This document shows, piece by piece, positions 59,776-64,000 of a stretch of 64,000 nt of DNA. The stretch covers positions 124,001-188,000 of the forward strand of contig NZ_JAKRKC020000003.1 of assembly GCF_022664455.2 (NCBI RefSeq), read 5' to 3'. The notes under the pieces are model-generated. The model was not told where the DNA came from, searched no databases, and saw nothing but the letters and a program-made list of their open reading frames with translations. Origin of the DNA: Actinomadura luzonensis. GTDB taxonomy: Bacteria; Actinomycetota; Actinomycetes; Streptosporangiales; Streptosporangiaceae. Positions within the stretch are counted from its first letter, which is position 1, and every line of letters starts with the position of its first letter. The position numbers and the translations under genes are program-made.

Positions 59776-60792
59776 TCACCTTCCGTCGTTCATGGCCGCC
59801 ACCGTGCCGGGGGCGGGGGTGGAGGGGCGCGTGCTCGCGCGCCGTGCCGCGCCGATGGCCGCGGCGTGCCAGATGGCGTGGAGGGACTCCTCCAGCGGGC
59901 GTTGCGGCGCCCAGCCCAGCAGCCGGCGGGCGGCGCTGATGTCGGCCTGGACCCAGCCCAGGCCGACGCTTCTGACCGCGCGGCTCTCCTCGTCCGGCGG
60001 CGCGGTCTCCACGACGTGCGCGGCGATGCCGCTCACCGCGATGAGCATCTCGACCAGGCGGCGGACGCCGACGACCCGGCCGCCGCCGATGTTGAGCACC
60101 TGGCCGCTGACCGGGGCCGCCACCGCCGCCCTGACCGCCCGCACCACATCGCTGATGTCCACGAAGTCGCGTTCGTCCTGTAGCGGGGTGAAGTGCAGCA
60201 CGGCCGGGCCGTCCCCGCCGGCGGCCAGCAGTTGCTCGCAGGTGCGCCCGAGCAGGCTGTCGCGGGGCACCCCGGGCCCGATGGTGTTGGAGACCCGGAG
60301 CACGAGGCCGTTGACGCGGCCCTGACGGGAGGCGGCCAGCACGGCGCGCGACCCGCGCAGCTTGGTCGAGCCGTACCAGCTCACCGGCCGGGTGTCGGTG
60401 GCCTCGTCCACCGGGCGGCCCTGCGGGACGGGGCCGTACTCGTACATCGAGCCGAGCTGGATCAGGCGGGGCCGCCACGGCACGTCCGCCGCCGCGGCCA
60501 CCAGCCGCTCGACCAGGACGGCGTGGACCGCGGTCATGTCCTCGTCCGTGGCGCCCCAGACCGCGCCCGTGGCGTTGACCACGGCGGTGGCCCGCTCGGT
60601 GATGAGCAGCGCGGTCAGGTCGGGCACGGCCAGCTCCAGGAGGTCGAGCGCGAGCAGCGGCACGGGCGGCGCGGTGACCGGGCCCGAGGCGACCGCCAGC
60701 ACGTCGTCGCCGGCCTGGGCGAAGGCCGTGCAGAGGTGACCGCCGATGAACCCGGTGCCGCCCAGCACGAGGACGCGGCCGGGGCTGTTCAC
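59776..60792 (-). CDS. NAD-dependent epimerase/dehydratase (NDP-sugar 4-ketoreductase or epimerase)
   Basis: 338 aa from GTG 60792 (GTGA overlap with the RmlA stop). GGTGFIGGHLCTAF (residues 9-22), SMYEYGP, catalytic Tyr/Lys in VSWYGSTKLRGSRAVL, and DFVDISDVVRAVRAAV in the sugar-binding half. Extended SDRs of this kind in deoxysugar sets act as 4-ketoreductases or epimerases. With the 46273 gene there are two candidates for the 4-keto reduction, so one may serve another step. Confidence 0.84.
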   Translation of the reverse strand: MNSPGRVLVLGGTGFIGGHLCTAFAQAGDDVLAVASGPVTAPPVPLLALDLLELAVPDLTALLITERATAVVNATGAVWGATDEDMTAVHAVLVERLVAAAADVPWRPRLIQLGSMYEYGPVPQGRPVDEATDTRPVSWYGSTKLRGSRAVLAASRQGRVNGLVLRVSNTIGPGVPRDSLLGRTCEQLLAAGGDGPAVLHFTPLQDERDFVDISDVVRAVRAAVAAPVSGQVLNIGGGRVVGVRRLVEMLIAVSGIAAHVVETAPPDEESRAVRSVGLGWVQADISAARRLLGWAPQRPLEESLHAIWHAAAIGAARRASTRPSTPAPGTVAAMNDGR

Positions 60793-61856
60793 CCCTGCAC
60801 CTCCACGGTCGAGGTGTCGCCGATCACGAGCCGGTGGTGCGGCACGTGCGCGGCGGCCGTGCGCACCTGCGCGGCCCGGCCGATCAGCGAGTCGCAGATG
60901 TGCCGGACATGGCTGACCGCGACCTCGGCCAGCAGGATGGAGGAGGCCACCCCGGAGTCCCTGATCACGCAGCCGCGGCCGAGCGAGGCGTAGGGGCCGA
61001 CGGAGCTGTCCTCGACCAGCGTGTCGGCGCCGATGATCGCCGGGCCCTGGATGCGCGAGCGGACGATCTTGGCGCCCGCCTCGATGATCACCTGGCCGGA
61101 CAGCTCGCTGTCGGCGTCGATCTCGCCGTCGATCCGGCCGGTGATGTCCTCCAGCAGGACGCGGTTGCACCGGAGCACGTCCTCGATCCGGCCGGTGTCC
61201 TGCCAGAAGCCGTCGAAGCGGCGGGCCCGCACCTCGTGCCCGGCCGCGACCAGCCACTGCAGCGCGTCGGTGATCTCCAGCTCGCCCCGGCCGCTCGGCT
61301 CGATCGCCGCGACGGCCTCGTGCACCGCCGGGGTGAAGAAGTACACGCCGAGCACCGCCAGGTTGCCGACGGGCCGGCGCGGCTTCTCCACCAGGGCGGT
61401 GACGCGCCCGGAGGGGTCGGTCACCGCCACCCCGAAGGCGCTGGGGTCGGGCACCGGCCGGACCAGGATCTGGGCCGCGGGCCGCCGCGCCCGGAACTCC
61501 CGCGCCGCCGCGCCGATGCCGCCGGTCAGCAGGTTATCGCCCAGGTACATGACGAAGTCGTCGGCGCCGAGGAAGTCGCGCGCGACCAGCACGCAGTGGG
61601 CCAGCCCGAGCGCCTCGTCCTGCCGCAGGTACGTGATGCGCAGGCCGAGCGCCGACCCGTCGCCGAACTCCTCCCTGATCTCCTGGGCGTGGCCGCCGAC
61701 GATGACGCCGACGTCGCGCACGCCGATCTCGGCGATGTCCTCCAGGCAGTGCAGCAGCACCGGCTTGTTGGCGATCGGCACGAGCTGCTTGGGCATCGAG
61801 TAGCTGAGCGGCCGCAACCGGGTTCCGGTGCCGCCCGCGAGCACGAGGGCCTTCAT
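60789..61856 (-). CDS. rmlA: Glucose-1-phosphate thymidylyltransferase (RmlA-type)
   Basis: 355 aa, the long form with a C-terminal left-handed beta-helix, as in StrD-like antibiotic enzymes. Signature KALVLAGGTGTRLRPLSYSM (residues 2-21), PKQLVPIANKPVL, YLGDNLL, VEKPRRPVGNLAVLGVYFF; hexapeptide repeats follow (GADTLVEDSSVGPYASLGRG). It makes NDP-glucose, the entry to deoxysugar synthesis. Coupled to the epimerase gene by GTGA. Confidence 0.92.
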   Translation of the reverse strand: MKALVLAGGTGTRLRPLSYSMPKQLVPIANKPVLLHCLEDIAEIGVRDVGVIVGGHAQEIREEFGDGSALGLRITYLRQDEALGLAHCVLVARDFLGADDFVMYLGDNLLTGGIGAAAREFRARRPAAQILVRPVPDPSAFGVAVTDPSGRVTALVEKPRRPVGNLAVLGVYFFTPAVHEAVAAIEPSGRGELEITDALQWLVAAGHEVRARRFDGFWQDTGRIEDVLRCNRVLLEDITGRIDGEIDADSELSGQVIIEAGAKIVRSRIQGPAIIGADTLVEDSSVGPYASLGRGCVIRDSGVASSILLAEVAVSHVRHICDSLIGRAAQVRTAAAHVPHHRLVIGDTSTVEVQG

Positions 61857-61858
61857 GG

Positions 61859-62302
61859 TCAGGTACCTCGCTGGTCGTCGCGGTGCACCCGGCGCTCGCG
61901 GACGAGCAGCCGCCCCTCGACCCGGACGAGGACGTCCTCGCACACGCAGCTCAGGTGCGTACGGGTCGGCCCGCCGCTGGGCGTGGCCAGGATCAGGGCG
62001 TAGCAGCGGACCAGGACGGCGCCGTCGGCCGCCCGCGGGGTGATCTCGATCATGCCGTGCCAGTGCCGGTGGACCTCGTCGGCCTCCAGCAGCCGCCGGT
62101 AGCCCGCGCCCACGCCGCCGGCCAGCGCGGCGCGCCCGCGTACCGGCTCGCGGCCGCCGGGGGGATGGAAGACGCCGTCGTCGGTGAAGGTCAGCGCCCA
62201 TTCCTCGGCGCGTCCCTCGTCGAGGAGGTGGAAGTGGGCGGCGTAGAACTGCTCGACCTCGGCGCGCAGCTCGGCCGGGGTGATGATGCCGGTCGTGGTC
62301 AT
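61859..62302 (-). CDS. SnoaL/NTF2-like small protein
   Basis: 147 aa cone-shaped alpha+beta barrel: AELRAEVEQFYAAHFHLLDE, WALTFTDDGVFHPPGGREPV, RGRAALAGG and VRCYALILATPSGGPTRTHL. The superfamily includes polyketide cyclases (SnoaL), hydroxylases (SnoaL2/ActVI-ORFA-like) and ring-hydroxylating-dioxygenase beta subunits. It lies between RmlA and a FAD monooxygenase, so a cyclase or hydroxylation-assisting role is possible; the residues do not decide. Confidence 0.82.
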   Translation of the reverse strand: MTTTGIITPAELRAEVEQFYAAHFHLLDEGRAEEWALTFTDDGVFHPPGGREPVRGRAALAGGVGAGYRRLLEADEVHRHWHGMIEITPRAADGAVLVRCYALILATPSGGPTRTHLSCVCEDVLVRVEGRLLVRERRVHRDDQRGT

Positions 62303-62312
62303 CGTGCTCTCC

Positions 62313-63509
62313 TCACTGGTCCGCGACGGTGAACAGGTCCGTGCGGACGGTGATGCCGGGGTTGCCGAAGGCGATCCAGGAGGTGATCGCGTCGTCGGCC
62401 GGGGGGCTGCGCCGCGGGCCGCCGTCGCCGAACATGCTCTCGGCCTGGGCGAGCTGCACGGCCAGCACCTTCTCGACGTCGGGCCGGCGGGCGATCTCGA
62501 AGGCGGCCAGCGCCCCGGCGTCCGGCGCGCCGTCGGCCAGGGCCTCCACCAGCAGCGGGTGCAGCAGCGCGGCGTCCTGCACGGCGAGGTTGATCCCCTG
62601 CGCGCCGAGCGGGCCGTGCGTGTGGGCGGCGTCGCCGATCAGCACGAGACCGTCCGCGGCCCACGCGGTGGCGCAGCCGGAGAAGACGTCCAGCAGGGTC
62701 AGGTCGGCGAGCCGGGTGATCTGCTCGTCGATGGCGGCGGCGTACCGGGGCAGGGCGGCCCGCAGCTCGTCCTTGATGGGGCCGACGCCCTCGGCGGCGA
62801 GCGCGGCGTAGCCGCCGTGCGGCACGACCCAGGCGATCTGGACCCGGTCGGGGTAGGAGTCGTGCAGCAGCACCGCGCCGCCGGGGCCGCGGTCGATGCG
62901 GACCAGCCCCGGCCGCTCCGCGGGCGGCAGCTCCAGGCGGAACCACAGCAGGTCGTGCTCGAACGCGTCCAGCCGCTCCTGCCCGATGCCGGCCAGCCGC
63001 CGCGTCTTGGAGTAGCGGCCGTCCGCGCCCACCACGCAGCGCGCCCGGACGCGCGCGGTCCTCCCGCCGGAGGTGACGACGCCGGTGACGCGGCCCTCCT
63101 CGGTGAGCAGGCCGCCGATCCCGGCGCCGGCCAGCCGCACGAAGCCCGGCAGGCGTTCGCACCGCTCGGTCAGCTCGGCCAGCACGTGCCGCTGCGGCAC
63201 GCTCAGCAGGTAGTTGTACGGCCCGGGCAGCCGGGTGTAGTCGATCTCCAGCCGGGTGACGCCTCCCGCGGTGAACCGGAACCCGCTCAGCGGGCAGGCG
63301 CCTCGCGCGCGCGCCCCCTCCAGCGCCCCGAGCCGGTCGAGCACCCGCGCGCCGCCGGGCTGCAGGATCTCGCCCCGGTAGTGGCGCTCCAGCGTCGCCG
63401 ACCGTTCCACCAGCGTCACGCCCAGACCGGAGCGCAGCAGCAGCAGGCTCAGGGTCAGACCGGCCGGCCCGCCGCCGACCACGCAGACGTCCGTCGTGAT
63501 CTCGTCCAC
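62313..63509 (-). CDS. FAD-dependent monooxygenase (UbiH/PHBH-like, short form)
   Basis: 398 aa, without the C-terminal thioredoxin-like domain of the two other monooxygenases. Motifs: VVGGGPAGLTLSLLLLRSGL, VGADGRYSKTRRLAGI and LIGDAAHTHGPLGAQGINLA. It probably hydroxylates the polyketide. It follows the aromatase gene by 4 bp, hinting that it acts early on the cyclised intermediate (inference). Confidence 0.9.
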   Translation of the reverse strand: MDEITTDVCVVGGGPAGLTLSLLLLRSGLGVTLVERSATLERHYRGEILQPGGARVLDRLGALEGARARGACPLSGFRFTAGGVTRLEIDYTRLPGPYNYLLSVPQRHVLAELTERCERLPGFVRLAGAGIGGLLTEEGRVTGVVTSGGRTARVRARCVVGADGRYSKTRRLAGIGQERLDAFEHDLLWFRLELPPAERPGLVRIDRGPGGAVLLHDSYPDRVQIAWVVPHGGYAALAAEGVGPIKDELRAALPRYAAAIDEQITRLADLTLLDVFSGCATAWAADGLVLIGDAAHTHGPLGAQGINLAVQDAALLHPLLVEALADGAPDAGALAAFEIARRPDVEKVLAVQLAQAESMFGDGGPRRSPPADDAITSWIAFGNPGITVRTDLFTVADQ

Positions 63510-63513
63510 GGGC

Positions 63514-64000
63514 TCAGCTCACCCCCGCCTGTTCCTCGGCGTACTGCTTGGCCAGTCGCAGGTTGGTGGTGCTGTTGGCGCTGAGGTGGCGGCGCAGGAA
63601 GCGGCGGGCGTCGGCCACGGTGGTGCCGGGGCCGAGCACGTCGAGCCGGTCGGGGCGGATCGTGCAGGTGTGCCGGGACTCCAGCACCACCCCCTCCGGC
63701 GTGGGGGTGAACCGCCAGTGCCCGGTGTGGGCCGACATCAGCGGCGGCGGCGTGATCTGCTTGTAGACGATCAGCTCGTGGGGCAGGCAGACCCGCACCG
63801 ACCGGGTGGTGACCGACCCGCCGCCCTTGACCGGGGTGACCATGTCGAAGAACTGGATGTTCGGCACGTTCTCCGTCATGTCGAGGCTGATGACGTGCTC
63901 CAGCTTCTCCGGCCACTTGTCGGCCTCGTAGAGCACCTTCCAGGCGTCGCGCACGTCCCCGCCGGCGAAGACGGGGTCGCGGAAGTCGATGGTCAGCTCG
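63514..64000 (-). CDS. Aromatase/cyclase, C-terminal domain (5' part beyond the window)
   Basis: The frame is open to the right edge: ELTIDFRDPVFAGGDVRDAW precedes a GTG at 63954 that is therefore internal. The visible 161 residues form one SRPBCC domain: WKVLYEADKWPEKLEHVISL, IVYKQITPPPLMSAHTGHWR, VLGPGTTVADARRFLRRHL. These are features of the second half of didomain aromatase/cyclases (ActVII, OxyK type), which aromatise the first ring of reduced polyketides. A didomain enzyme usually implies a C9 ketoreductase elsewhere. Confidence 0.86.
   Translation of the reverse strand, partial: ELTIDFRDPVFAGGDVRDAWKVLYEADKWPEKLEHVISLDMTENVPNIQFFDMVTPVKGGGSVTTRSVRVCLPHELIVYKQITPPPLMSAHTGHWRFTPTPEGVVLESRHTCTIRPDRLDVLGPGTTVADARRFLRRHLSANSTTNLRLAKQYAEEQAGVS

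Overview
This is a very GC-rich actinomycete chromosome segment: coding regions have almost exclusively G/C third positions, GTG starts are common, and 4-bp ATGA/GTGA gene overlaps are everywhere. An AftD-type arabinofuranosyltransferase locus, AfsR-like and SARP regulators, and a type II polyketide cluster together suggest a filamentous actinomycete. My guess is Streptosporangiales (Nonomuraea/Actinomadura-like), but the sequence does not prove it.

Layout. 0-4.4 kb: a GntR regulator (cut by the window edge), an MmyB-type HTH regulator divergent from an SDR/tautomerase pair, a Phd antitoxin with a truncated PIN toxin, and a nitronate monooxygenase-like flavoprotein. 4.5-16.5 kb: a cell-envelope block with a DUF3068 protein, an acyltransferase 3, AftD, GT4 and GT2 glycosyltransferases, a 44-aa DUF2613 protein and two large GT-C-like membrane proteins. 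16.5-23.6 kb: a fused acyl-CoA dehydrogenase and an acyl-CoA ligase that share a palindromic operator, an HtrA-like lipoprotein protease, an OmpA-like protein and a lipoprotein. 23.7-29.8 kb: an AfsR-like regulator coupled to a Ser/Thr kinase (AfsK/AfsR-like layout), a GlxA-type regulator and a small membrane protein. 29.7-33.9 kb: a four-gene block of unknown function (MotA/TolQ-like channel, membrane partner, frameshifted vWA protein, and an uncharacterised protein). 34-38.6 kb: trypsin-like protease, pentapeptide-repeat membrane protein, small unknowns, and a serine beta-lactamase-fold hydrolase.

38.6-64 kb, continuing past the right edge, is a type II polyketide gene cluster. It contains KS-alpha, CLF and ACP, a glutamine-dependent asparagine-synthase-like amidotransferase, the C-terminal part of a didomain aromatase/cyclase, an OxyN/MtmX-type cyclase, two SDR reductases, three FAD monooxygenases (one frameshifted), a SnoaL-like protein, four methyltransferases including a TylF/MycF sugar type, a GT1 glycosyltransferase and deoxysugar genes (RmlA, 2,3-dehydratase, 3-ketoreductase, two epimerase/ketoreductases). 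It also carries a SARP activator and a BlaI/M56 peptidase pair. The combination points to a glycosylated, possibly carboxamide-bearing aromatic polyketide, with a tetracycline-type skeleton as one option. The 4,6-dehydratase and an ActIII-type ketoreductase are not in the window.

Several intergenic regions of the cluster contain heptamer pairs with an 11-bp period ending in TCAAG. The best case is an exact TCCGCCG-N4-TCAAGCG pair in both orientations between two divergent operons, a good candidate for the SARP operator. Two apparent single-base frameshifts (vWA gene and FAD monooxygenase) could be real lesions or sequencing errors.
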